A DNA stretch of 64,000 nucleotides from Candidatus Collinsella stercoripullorum (GTDB lineage: Bacteria; Actinomycetota; Coriobacteriia; Coriobacteriales; Coriobacteriaceae): assembly GCA_019117005.1 (NCBI GenBank), contig DXAO01000014.1, forward strand, positions 124,001 through 188,000, read 5' to 3'. Below the pieces are notes generated by a model, which saw only the letters and a program-made list of their open reading frames with translations, was not told the DNA's origin and searched no databases. Of this stretch, positions 8,330-16,495 are shown piece by piece. Position numbers and translations under genes: made by a program. Position 1 is the first letter of the stretch, and each line of letters opens with the position of its first letter.

Positions 8330-9199
8330 ATGGCTGATTGCACCGAGTCCGTGCCCGAGGTGCGGGCCGATGATGCCGCCCGTGCCGATATCGGGGGCGG
8401 GGCGGGGGAGCGGCCGCGCCGAGCGGGCGAGGCGGCTTCCCTGGGCTGTTCCGAGGACGGCGGTACCTGCGATCGGGAGGCGGGGCCTGACGGGGGCGCC
8501 GCGCCCACGGAGGAGGAGCTGGAGCGCATCCGCGAGCGCAACGGGTTCATCCGGGCCGCGGACCGCGCGCTGACGGACCTCCGCCAGCGTTCCTACGAGG
8601 GCAAGCTCACGACATCCCGCCGCTGGCGGAAGCGCTCCATGCAGCCCGAGGGCACGGATGCCCGGGCGTTCGAGGAGCGCCTGCTGCTCTATATCGAGCA
8701 GCACGACCATGCGGAGGACGCCCCGGCGCTCGGCAGGATAGCCGCGCCGGAGCCGCTCGAGGCCCGCCTCGGGGGAGCCGAGGTCCCGCCCGATGAGCCC
8801 CTTCCCGAACCCGTGGTCGAGGACATCGCGCTCATCTACGGGAAGAAGGCCATCTACCTGTACTCCAAGGCGCTCATGTCCCACAGCTTCGCGCACGCCC
8901 TGTTCCAGACGATGGAGAGCGACGAGGTCGCCACCTTCGTGGACGTGGTGCGCTCGGAGTCCCGGGTCTACCCGCGCCCGGTCGCGGCCGACAGCTTCGG
9001 CAACCCGCCGTATCTGTGGGCCCCGTCCAAGACGCTCGAGGTGTACCGCAAGGTCGCGTCGTCCGGTTCGTTCCCGGACATCGAGATGACGAGGACGAGC
9101 CTCGGAGCGCCCTACTTCTACTCCACGCTGTACCTCTCCGCCGCGCAGGGCAGGGCCCTCGCCGAATGGTACGGGGTGGAGAAGGCCATGAACCCCTGA
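8330..9199 (+). CDS. uncharacterised protein heading the oxidoreductase cluster
   Basis: The 289-residue protein starts at ATG 8330 with GAGG six bases upstream. An upstream in-frame ATG at 8297 lacks this. The first 70 residues are low-complexity and acidic. The rest is a soluble, mostly helical domain without Cys motifs, a signal peptide or membrane helices, containing IYGKKAIYLYSK and TRTSLGAPYFYSTLYLS. I do not recognise the family with confidence. Its place next to ferredoxin (YdhY-like) and aldehyde-oxidoreductase (YdhV-like) genes makes a YdhW-type accessory or chaperone protein a reasonable guess. Confidence 0.6.
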   Translation: MADCTESVPEVRADDAARADIGGGAGERPRRAGEAASLGCSEDGGTCDREAGPDGGAAPTEEELERIRERNGFIRAADRALTDLRQRSYEGKLTTSRRWRKRSMQPEGTDARAFEERLLLYIEQHDHAEDAPALGRIAAPEPLEARLGGAEVPPDEPLPEPVVEDIALIYGKKAIYLYSKALMSHSFAHALFQTMESDEVATFVDVVRSESRVYPRPVAADSFGNPPYLWAPSKTLEVYRKVASSGSFPDIEMTRTSLGAPYFYSTLYLSAAQGRALAEWYGVEKAMNP

Positions 9200-9408
9200 G
9201 CCCGTATCGGCCCGGGGCCCGTGGGGGAGGACGGGCTGGGGCATAGGGTCGGTCGTCCCCGCCCTCCCCGCGTCCGGGCGGGATCGCGACGCGCTCCGTC
9301 CGCCGGCCGGCGCCGCACCCGTCGCGCTCGTGAGCCGCGGTCCCGCGGCCTCCGCCTCGAGCGGACCGACTGCATATGACAACCTGGAGGATTGAAGGAG
9401 AGGAAGCC

Positions 9409-10002
9409 ATGGCGAAGCGGAAACTCACCGAGGACACGCCGTTTCTGCGCACACCCGACATGTACCAGATCGAGAACGACGCACCGATCACGGAGTACTC
9501 CGACAAGCTCCTCGGCATCATCGCGGACACCGCCCACGGCGGCATACCCGATGGCGCGAACGCGTTCTGCAGCGTGGGCAAGGAGAAGCGCGGGACGGTG
9601 CAGATGCAGCTCTTCGCGGTGATCGATCCCGAGACTGAGACCTTCGGCGACGTGGGCTTCCGCAGCCACGGCTGCCTGGCGGCCATCGGGTGCGCGGCGG
9701 TCCTCACCGACCTTCTGCCGGGCAGGACCTTCGCGGAGGCGCTCGCCATCACCAAGGACGAGATCAACGAGATCTTAGGGGGAGTCCCGAGCGCGAAGAT
9801 GTACACCCTCATCCTGGCGACCTGCGCGATCAAGGCCGTGATCGGAGACTACCTGCTGCGCGTCAAAGGGGTCTCGCCCGATGAGCTCGACGCGCTGTTC
9901 GCATGCACGGGGATGTCGGTCGACTGCCTCATGACCGAGAACTGCTCCCTGCGCGACCTGAGGGTCGACGCGTACATGCGCGCCTGCGGGGAGATCGAGT
10001 AG
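9409..10002 (+). CDS. NifU-like iron-sulfur cluster scaffold
   Basis: The 197-residue protein resembles the N-terminal domain of NifU/IscU. It has CSVG near residue 54, SHGC near 89, then the helix LTDLLPGRTFAEALAIT and LGGVPSAK, as in NifU proteins (Cys ligands, TLEEA helix, LGGLP loop). A Cys-rich tail follows (CTGMSVDC, NCS). It probably assembles Fe-S clusters for the Fe-S protein and oxidoreductase just downstream. The start is ATG 9409 with AAGGAG eight bases before it. The 209-base gap upstream holds nothing I can identify. The third classical Cys appears as LATCAIKAV near residue 145. Confidence 0.85.
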   Translation: MAKRKLTEDTPFLRTPDMYQIENDAPITEYSDKLLGIIADTAHGGIPDGANAFCSVGKEKRGTVQMQLFAVIDPETETFGDVGFRSHGCLAAIGCAAVLTDLLPGRTFAEALAITKDEINEILGGVPSAKMYTLILATCAIKAVIGDYLLRVKGVSPDELDALFACTGMSVDCLMTENCSLRDLRVDAYMRACGEIE

Positions 10003-10276
10003 GCGATCCCCGCCCCCGAGCCCCCTCCGAACCCCCTTCATCCGCACCGTGGTGCGGTTCGGTTCGGTCAGACCGAGTCACGGTTCAGACGTATGGCGCG
10101 GCCGCAGGCCGGCAGGAGGGGGCGGGTGTTCAAATTACCCGCAAGCAGGTGAGGGGACGGGACGGCTTTGACGGCACAATAACGTCGACAGCATAGGCAT
10201 GGTCCGCATGCCATGTGATAGGCGGACGGACGCCGAGCGCCTGAGGCGCCCGCCCGGCAACCGTAGGGGAGGATCA
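10003..10276 (+). promoter_or_regulatory. promoter and possibly structured leader of the Fe-S/AOR operon
   Basis: TTGACG at 10168-10173 with CATAGG 18 bases later is a plausible promoter. Between it and the ATG at 10277 lies a GC-rich leader with short hairpins, for example GCGCC-TGA-GGCGC near 10238-10250 followed by CCCGGCAACC. I could not match it to a known riboswitch. A cofactor-sensing (molybdenum/tungsten) leader is only a possibility. Confidence 0.35.
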
Positions 10277-10999
10277 ATGAAAGAGAACACCGCTTTGGAG
10301 CAGGTAGGCTCCGGCGCGGACCGTCTCGACTCCTTCTTCACCCGTCGAGGGTTCGTGAAGGTTTCGAGCGCGTTCGTGGCCAGCATGGTGGCGCTGGGGC
10401 TGCTCCCGGACGCGGCCGCCGCCGCCCCCACGAGCTCGAAGGGCAAGGTCGACTACTACGCGACCCCGTCCCACGTGCTCAAGATCAACCGCGCCCGGTG
10501 CACGGGATGCCAGCGCTGCGAGATGAGCTGCACGCTGCTGAACGACGGCAGAAGCCAGCCCGCCGCCGCGCGCATCCACGTGAGCGACGGGTTCAACTAC
10601 GGCTCGGAGCTGGGCAGCGGCGACGGCATCTACTACTCCATGGAGTGGAACATCCGCACCTGCCACATGTGCACCACGGCCCTGTGCCAGACCTCGTGCC
10701 CCCACGGCGCCATCGTGACCGACGACAACGGCGTCCGCTCGGTCGATCCCGAGAAGTGCGTGGGCTGCGGCACCTGCGTGGCCGCCTGCCCCTGGCACAT
10801 GCCCGTGGTGAACACCGAGACCGGGAAGTCCTCCAAGTGCATCGCCTGCGGCCGCTGCGCGGAGCAGTGCCCCAACGGCGCGCTCGAGCTCGTTGAGTGG
10901 GAGAACGTCAACCATTCGTCCGGTCCGACCCGCCAGGCCGATCCGCTGCCGCTCGTCAGCGAGCAGCAGGACTTCATCGCCGGCGGCAAGATCGCGTAA
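10277..10999 (+). CDS. Tat-exported ferredoxin-like protein with four [4Fe-4S] sites (YdhY-like)
   Basis: The 240-residue protein opens with a twin-arginine signal (TRRGFVK, then a hydrophobic stretch ending in DAAAAAP). It has four Cys clusters: CTGCQRCEMSC, CHMCTTALCQTSC, CVGCGTCVAACPW and CIACGRCAEQCP, typical of four-cluster electron-transfer subunits of molybdenum or tungsten enzymes (DmsB, HybA, YdhY). It probably passes electrons between the oxidoreductase encoded 16 bases downstream and the multihaem cytochrome. The start ATG 10277 is preceded by GGGGAGG. The Tat signal places it outside the membrane, which matters for where its partner works. Confidence 0.9.
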   Translation: MKENTALEQVGSGADRLDSFFTRRGFVKVSSAFVASMVALGLLPDAAAAAPTSSKGKVDYYATPSHVLKINRARCTGCQRCEMSCTLLNDGRSQPAAARIHVSDGFNYGSELGSGDGIYYSMEWNIRTCHMCTTALCQTSCPHGAIVTDDNGVRSVDPEKCVGCGTCVAACPWHMPVVNTETGKSSKCIACGRCAEQCPNGALELVEWENVNHSSGPTRQADPLPLVSEQQDFIAGGKIA

Positions 11000-11015
11000 G
11001 TAGAGGGGAAACGAA

Positions 11016-13256
11016 ATGGCTGATAACGTCTCTTACGGTTGGATGGGCTGGATCGCCCGTGTCAACCTGACCAGCGGGGAGATCATCGAGGAGTCCGACG
11101 AGGCGCTGCAGAAGGACTACATCGGCGGCATGGGCTTCGCGAACAAGATCATGTACGACGAGGTTCCCGCCGGCGTCGACTGGATGGACGAGGAGAACAA
11201 GGCCGTCCTCGCCGTCGGCCCGCTGACCGGTGCCGGCGTCCCGCTGGCCGGGCGCTCCACCTGGGCGACCCTGTCCACCTTCACCAAGGACCACCTGGTC
11301 GTCGACTGCCACTGCGGCGGGCAGCTCGGCGCCAAGCTCAAGTACTCCGGCCACGACGGCCTGATCATCGAGGGCAAGGCCGACAAGCCGGTCTACATCC
11401 TGATCGATGACGACGAGATCTCGATCGAGGACGCCTCCGCGCTGTGGGGCAAGGGGACCCGCGAGACCACCGAGGCCCTGTGCAAGAAGCACGGCGTCGA
11501 CGTGTGCGTCGCCGCCATCGGCCCGGCGGGCGAGAACCTGCTGCCCTACGCCTGCGTCATCAACACCCGCAGCCACTCCGCGGGCGCAGGCCTGGGCGCC
11601 GTGCTCGGTTCCAAGAACGTCAAGGCGGTCGTGGTGCGCGGCACCAAGGGCGTGAACGTCGCCGACCCGCAGATGGTCGCCGACCTGTCCGACTACATGA
11701 TCGAGCAGGTCATCGGTTCCAACAACAACCATGTGGTGCCGAGCACCCAGCAATCCTGGGCCGAGTACTACGACAAGGGGTCGCGCTGGACGGCCAAGAA
11801 GGGCCTGTACTGGGCGGCCGCCGAGGGCGGCGCCATCGAGACCGGCGAGCCGAAGCCCTTCGAGCTCAACACGATGGGGTACCGCTGCATGAAGTCCACC
11901 AAGGACCTCGGCCCCGAGGCGGAGAAGTACACGGTCAAGATGGCCGGATGCCACGGTTGCCCGGTGCGCTGCTACGCCCAGGTCAAGCACCCCAAGATCC
12001 TGGAGATGACCGGATACGAGTCGATGGGCAACACCTGCGTGCCCAACTTCCCGTTCTCCTCCTACATGCAGAGCATGATGAAGGTCCCGGGCACCACCAC
12101 CGAGGACGGCGCCCTCACCGAGCAGTCCGTCCTGTACAACCTGCTCATCCAGGCGATCGTCGACGACCTCGGCCTGTGGTGCAACTACGCCCAGCTCTAC
12201 CGCGACATCGCCCACACCTACGTGGACGGCATCCTCGAGCGCGAGCTCGGCGACCAGTTCGCGGAGTACGGGTTCGACAAGATCATGGCCGGCGACCCCA
12301 CGCCGTTCATCAAGATCCTGTCGGACATCGCCTCCAACGACACGGAGAACAAGCCCATCGCCTGGCTCGGGCACGGCCCGCTCGTTTGGACGGAGAAGTG
12401 GAACGACGCCGCGTGGTACGACGATTCCCGCTCCTGCCTGATCAACTACCGCGGCTGGCCCGTGCACCACGCCATCGAGTGCTTCGGCCAGGTCGGCGGT
12501 CTCTACAACATGGTGTTCAACCGCGACGACATGATCCACTCCGCGGTCAACTTCCAGGGCTGCGGCCTGCCCATCGAGCTCAAGCAGGAGATGGGCGCCG
12601 AGATGTGGGGCGAGGGCGCGGTCGATCCGGACAAGAACTACAGCCCCATGAACGAGGCGAAGGCCGAGTTCGCCTGGTGGAGCATCGTCACCGACGTCCT
12701 GCACGACTCGCTCACCCTGTGCAACTGGGTGTGGCCCATGGCCATGGCGCCCGCCAAGGAGCGCAGCTACCGCGGCGACCTCGACCTCGAGGCGCAGTTC
12801 TACACCGCGGTCACCGGCCAGGAGGTCACCATCGACGACCTGTACAAGGCCGCCGAGCGCATCATGACGCTGCAGCGCGCCGCCACCGTGCGCGGCATGA
12901 CCGACGACGAGGGCGCCATGGGCTGCAACGACATGCGCGGCGTCCACGACATCATGACCGAGTGGCCGTTCACGAAGGACCCGGATATCGAGCCGTTCAC
13001 CGCGGGCACCGATAAGATGGAGCATGAGGACTGGGAGACGGCCCTCACGATGCTCTACCAGCGCTTCGGCTGGGACGAGAAGCTCGGCTGCCCCACGGCT
13101 CAGTGCCTGGACGACCTGGGGCTCTCCGATCAGAAGGCCGATCTGGAGGAGCTCGGGCTGCTCGGCGAGGGCGGAGCCCCCTACGACGAGCGCACCCGCA
13201 CCTACGCCGGCGTCCTGGCGGACTACTGCGGCGACAACCCGGCGCTCAACGCCTAA
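11016..13256 (+). CDS. aldehyde:ferredoxin oxidoreductase family protein (YdhV-like)
   Basis: This 746-residue member of the tungsten (or molybdenum) bis-pterin oxidoreductases oxidises aldehydes or related compounds and hands electrons to an Fe-S partner. The N-terminal half shows the cofactor domain (GPLTGAGVPLAGRS, GGQLGAKLKYSG). CHGCPVRC near residue 312 supplies the CxxCxxxC ligands of a [4Fe-4S] cluster. It has no signal peptide of its own. The 16-base gap from the Tat-exported Fe-S gene and the cytochrome downstream indicate a three-part membrane-linked complex. Substrate cannot be inferred. A gene of this class (ydhV) sits in an FNR-controlled anaerobic operon in E. coli. Confidence 0.92.
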   Translation: MADNVSYGWMGWIARVNLTSGEIIEESDEALQKDYIGGMGFANKIMYDEVPAGVDWMDEENKAVLAVGPLTGAGVPLAGRSTWATLSTFTKDHLVVDCHCGGQLGAKLKYSGHDGLIIEGKADKPVYILIDDDEISIEDASALWGKGTRETTEALCKKHGVDVCVAAIGPAGENLLPYACVINTRSHSAGAGLGAVLGSKNVKAVVVRGTKGVNVADPQMVADLSDYMIEQVIGSNNNHVVPSTQQSWAEYYDKGSRWTAKKGLYWAAAEGGAIETGEPKPFELNTMGYRCMKSTKDLGPEAEKYTVKMAGCHGCPVRCYAQVKHPKILEMTGYESMGNTCVPNFPFSSYMQSMMKVPGTTTEDGALTEQSVLYNLLIQAIVDDLGLWCNYAQLYRDIAHTYVDGILERELGDQFAEYGFDKIMAGDPTPFIKILSDIASNDTENKPIAWLGHGPLVWTEKWNDAAWYDDSRSCLINYRGWPVHHAIECFGQVGGLYNMVFNRDDMIHSAVNFQGCGLPIELKQEMGAEMWGEGAVDPDKNYSPMNEAKAEFAWWSIVTDVLHDSLTLCNWVWPMAMAPAKERSYRGDLDLEAQFYTAVTGQEVTIDDLYKAAERIMTLQRAATVRGMTDDEGAMGCNDMRGVHDIMTEWPFTKDPDIEPFTAGTDKMEHEDWETALTMLYQRFGWDEKLGCPTAQCLDDLGLSDQKADLEELGLLGEGGAPYDERTRTYAGVLADYCGDNPALNA

Positions 13257-13282
13257 GAGCGGTCTCGAGAGGAGATTGAGAC

Positions 13283-13957
13283 ATGGCTGAAGATATCAAG
13301 GAGACCACGGAGGCCGCGGCCCCCGAGAAGGCTCCCAAGAAGAAGCGGAACTGGAAGGGCAAGCGCCTGCCCATCGTCATCGCGGCCGTCGTCGTGGTGA
13401 CGGTGCTCGGCGTGGCCGGCTGGGCCTGGCGCGCGACCCCGGAGTACTGCGACACCCTGTGCCACAGCACCATGGGCAAGTACTACGACTCCTTCGTGAA
13501 CGACACGGACTCGCTCGCCTACCAGCACCGCGCCGCCGTCAACAACCAGTGCCTCGGCTGCCATGAGGCCACCCTCCCGCAGACGATGCACGAGGTCCAG
13601 GCCCAGCTCGCCGGGGACTACGAGCAGCCGTTCGAGAAGGTCACCTTCTCCAACGACTTCTGCCTGCAGAGCGGCTGCCACACCGGCGCGGGCGTCATGC
13701 CCGGTGCGACCGAGTCCTCGACGGCGGACTGGTCGTTCGACCCGCACAGCACCTACCACGGCGTGCAGCAGTGCAACTCCTGCCACCTGATGCACGACCA
13801 GAGCGTCTTCACCTGCGCCGGCTGCCACCAGGTCGGTGCCTGGGAGGGCGAGGGCGGCGTGCCCGAGGGCTGGACGGTCCAGGAGCTCGGCGACGGCCAG
13901 ACCGGCGCCGTGCCCGACGGCTGGACGACGCCGTTCCTGTTCGAGGCGTCCGAGTAG
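13283..13957 (+). CDS. membrane-anchored multihaem cytochrome c (NapC/NrfH-like)
   Basis: The protein has 224 residues: a basic N-terminus, one membrane helix (about residues 28-47), then an external domain. Five possible haem sites are visible: CDTLCH (CX3CH, followed by a Met two residues on as in NrfH haem 1), CLGCH, CLQSGCH (CX4CH), CNSCH and CAGCH. Quinol-linked cytochromes of this kind exchange electrons between the menaquinone pool and external reductases. Here the partner is probably the Fe-S/oxidoreductase pair directly upstream (26-base gap, AGGAGA ribosome site). A hairpin terminator follows, so this is the last gene of the operon. Confidence 0.88.
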   Translation: MAEDIKETTEAAAPEKAPKKKRNWKGKRLPIVIAAVVVVTVLGVAGWAWRATPEYCDTLCHSTMGKYYDSFVNDTDSLAYQHRAAVNNQCLGCHEATLPQTMHEVQAQLAGDYEQPFEKVTFSNDFCLQSGCHTGAGVMPGATESSTADWSFDPHSTYHGVQQCNSCHLMHDQSVFTCAGCHQVGAWEGEGGVPEGWTVQELGDGQTGAVPDGWTTPFLFEASE

Positions 13958-14003
13958 CAACCCGGGCGCGGCGGCCGTGCGGTCGCCGACAGCGTGACGA
14001 CGA

Positions 14004-14032
14004 GGGGCGGTCCTGCGGGGCCGCCCCTTTCC
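14004..14032 (+). terminator. terminator of the oxidoreductase operon
   Basis: The stem GGGGCGG/CCGCCCC (14004-14027) is followed by TTT. The stretch from here to 14170 shows no gene. A -10-like TAGTAT near 14180 may serve the next gene. Confidence 0.65.
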
Positions 14033-14217
14033 ATACGGCGCCGGGGCCCCCGATCGTCCGCGCAGCCGCTCGAGGCCGCGCCGTTCCATGCGAACCCGGA
14101 ATCCCGCCCGGGGACGCCGCCGCGGAGGGTCATCTGCTGAAGATGCGGTGGGGGAGGCGCCGGGCGCCCTGCGTGCGGGTAGTATAGTGGCGATGAATCG
14201 CAAGGAGAGGGGTAACG

Positions 14218-14484
14218 GTGATCGTTTCCGATTTCACGCCGCGCGGCGTCTGCTCGCGCGCCATCCACGTCGAGCTGACCGATGACGGCAGGACCATCGA
14301 GCGCGTCTCGTTCGAGGGCGGCTGCAACGGCAACCTCAAGGCCATCTCCAAGCTGGTCGCCGGCATGCCGGTCGAGCAGGTCGTCTCGACCCTCAAGGGC
14401 AACACCTGCGGCCCCCGTCGGACCTCCTGCGCCGACCAGCTCACCCGTGCGCTCACCGAGGCGGCGGCGAAGGCCGGCGCATGA
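14218..14484 (+). CDS. small TSCPD-domain protein (TIGR03905 type)
   Basis: The 88-residue protein spans almost exactly one TSCPD domain: GGCNGNLKAI in the middle and CGPRRTSCADQL near the end, the family's conserved Cys pattern. The biochemical role is unknown. Related domains occur at the end of B12-dependent ribonucleotide reductases and may bind metal. It starts at GTG 14218 with AAGGAG ten bases upstream. Its last four bases overlap the start of the next gene (ATGA), so the two are translationally coupled. Confidence 0.85.
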   Translation: MIVSDFTPRGVCSRAIHVELTDDGRTIERVSFEGGCNGNLKAISKLVAGMPVEQVVSTLKGNTCGPRRTSCADQLTRALTEAAAKAGA

Positions 14485-15695
14485 GGCTGTTCGGTGGCAA
14501 GGGCATAACCCGCCGCAGGTTCGTGGCGGGGAGCGCCGCCGCGACCGCGGCGGCTGCGGCCGCCGTCTCGCTCGCCGGCTGCTCCGGGGGCGAGAATACG
14601 CAGGACACGAGCGGTGAGCCCCAGGTCGTCGAGGACGAGTCCCAGATCGTCGACGCGCTCGACGAGTACTCGTCCGCAGACGCCTCGCTAGCGCCCACCT
14701 ACACCTGGACCCTGCCGCTCGGCACGCTGCTGTTCCACAGCGACGGCGCGTGGTCGGCCGCCATGATGACCCCCGAGTCCGCGACCTCGATCAACACCAT
14801 CGGCGTGCTCTCGCTCAGCTCGGGCAGCCTCGTCACCCTGGTGACGACGCCGACGGGGGGCGGGAACCGGGATTTCTTCGACGTGCGCTGCGGATCCGGG
14901 GTCTTCGCGTGGGTCGAGATCGACTACAACACCCTGGACTGGAGCCTGCTGGCGGCTCCCTTCGCCGACGGATCGCTCACCGGCGACCCCGTCGAGCTGG
15001 ACAGCGGGGACTCCGATTGGGATCCCACCATGTTCACCGCGGTCGGCTCGACGGTCTACTGGCTCAAGATGCCGAGCACCTCCGGCTCGTCGACGAGCGA
15101 ACCGAGCCATTGCTACAGCTGGTCGACGGGGGATTCCGACAACCGCCAGATCTACGAGTCGCCGGGCCGTTTCGCCACGCACCCGCGCGTATGCGGCGGC
15201 GTCCTCACCATCGCGCCCCGCGTGCTCGCGGACCAGGGCACCTATTACGGGATGACGGCGATCGACCTGAACGACGCGGACCTCCGCCAGATCGACCAGC
15301 TCGTGCTCCCCGCGGGCGTCCGTCCCTTCGAGGCGGTCTACATGGGGGACAGCTTCGCGTTCGCCATCGAGGCGAGCTACGACGGGAGCGGGAGCCTGGG
15401 CAACATGGGCACCTTCATCGGCCGGGAGGGCGGGCCCTATGTGTACGTGGGCCGCGAGCCGGCCGCCTGCCCGGCGGGCAAGGACTCGCGCTACCTGATC
15501 AAGGTCCGCTCGTCCCACTACCTGTTCGATACGGCGGAGCAGACCTACTCCGTGATCTCCTGCCCGGACCGGTCGCTCGATTACGGCGACTACCCGGCGA
15601 GCGAGGGGACCTGCGACCAGTTCGTCACCTACGCCGCCGTCAAGAACGTGCAGGGCATGCCGGAGAGCGTCACCGCCCGCGTCTTCACCCTGTAG
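14481..15695 (+). CDS. Tat-exported lipoprotein of unknown function
   Basis: The 404-residue protein has a combined twin-arginine and lipoprotein signal: TRRRFVAGS, an Ala-rich core, then the lipobox SLAGC near residue 34. It should be exported folded and lipid-anchored outside. The mature part is rich in Ser, Thr, Asp, Tyr and Trp, with many short beta-type segments. This would suit a beta-propeller or similar binding fold, but no family motif is recognised. It overlaps the TSCPD gene by four bases. Tat use suggests a cofactor, oligomer or fast-folding protein. Confidence 0.7.
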   Translation: MRLFGGKGITRRRFVAGSAAATAAAAAAVSLAGCSGGENTQDTSGEPQVVEDESQIVDALDEYSSADASLAPTYTWTLPLGTLLFHSDGAWSAAMMTPESATSINTIGVLSLSSGSLVTLVTTPTGGGNRDFFDVRCGSGVFAWVEIDYNTLDWSLLAAPFADGSLTGDPVELDSGDSDWDPTMFTAVGSTVYWLKMPSTSGSSTSEPSHCYSWSTGDSDNRQIYESPGRFATHPRVCGGVLTIAPRVLADQGTYYGMTAIDLNDADLRQIDQLVLPAGVRPFEAVYMGDSFAFAIEASYDGSGSLGNMGTFIGREGGPYVYVGREPAACPAGKDSRYLIKVRSSHYLFDTAEQTYSVISCPDRSLDYGDYPASEGTCDQFVTYAAVKNVQGMPESVTARVFTL

Positions 15696-15738
15696 GGCGC
15701 CCTCCCGTCCTCATGCGGTTCGGTCCGGTGCAGACGGC

Positions 15739-16341
15739 TCAGTCTGTGCAAAGGGCCGCGAACTGCTCGTTCGCCTTCTCGACGACGCGGTCGACCGCGT
15801 CGCGGTCCGGTGCGTGGCGCGGTTCGGGATGCGCGTCGAAGGGGAGCAGCTGCTTCTCCATCCAGGTGACCGACAGCCATCGGCCCAGCTTGTACCCGCA
15901 GTTGGTGTGCTCGCCGCACACCCGGTAGCCATGGGCGCGGTGGAAGGCGATGGACGCCTCGTTGTCCGAGGTGATGCACGCCTCGGACATCCGCACGCCC
16001 TGCGCGCGCATGAGGTCCTCGAGGGCCTCGAGCAGCACCGAGCCGAGGTGCCTCCCCTGATGGGCCGGGGCCAGGTAGATGGAGGTCTCGGACACCCAGT
16101 CGTAGGCGGGGCGGGAGCGGAACGCGCCGTTGTAGGCGTAGCCGGCGACCTCGTCCGTGGCCTCGTCGACGGCGACGAGGTAGGCGCAGCGCTCGGTCGT
16201 GCGCTCGATGCGGCGGCGGAACTCCTCGACGGTGGGGACCTCGACCTCGAAGCTGATGACGGAACCGGTCACGTACGGGGCGTAGACGGCGAGGATACGG
16301 GGTGCGTCGTCGGGGACGGCGGTGCGGATTCGATAGGCCAT
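15739..16341 (-). CDS. GNAT-family N-acetyltransferase (PAT-like)
   Basis: The 200-residue GNAT domain resembles phosphinothricin-type acetyltransferases: IRTAVPDDAPRILAVYAPYV at the start, VAGYAYNGAFRSRPAYDWVSETSIYLAP in the middle, the acetyl-CoA loop QGRHLGS and the late N-x-ASIAFHRAHGY motif. About 40 residues after the usual end (WMEKQLLPFD onward) are an extra acidic tail. It probably acetylates a small amine substrate, which cannot be told from sequence. It is convergent with the lipoprotein gene and divergent from the two-component genes. Confidence 0.85.
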   Translation of the reverse strand: MAYRIRTAVPDDAPRILAVYAPYVTGSVISFEVEVPTVEEFRRRIERTTERCAYLVAVDEATDEVAGYAYNGAFRSRPAYDWVSETSIYLAPAHQGRHLGSVLLEALEDLMRAQGVRMSEACITSDNEASIAFHRAHGYRVCGEHTNCGYKLGRWLSVTWMEKQLLPFDAHPEPRHAPDRDAVDRVVEKANEQFAALCTD

Positions 16342-16495
16342 GGGCTCTCCCGGTAGAAATCTGACACGATGGGAATAATGTACTTCAACTGGCGGTCACC
16401 GGTGGACCGCCGCATGCACAGGAAAGGCAGACCCCTGCAGTAATGTGCGCTAAAATGAACAGTTAGTTTCCAGTATGTAGAAGGGGAGGCCGCAC

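Noticed and set aside
10200-10276. SAM- or molybdenum-cofactor riboswitch before the Fe-S operon
   Set aside because: GGCAACC is suggestive, but the flanking conserved pairings of those classes could not be found, so it is kept only as an unassigned leader.
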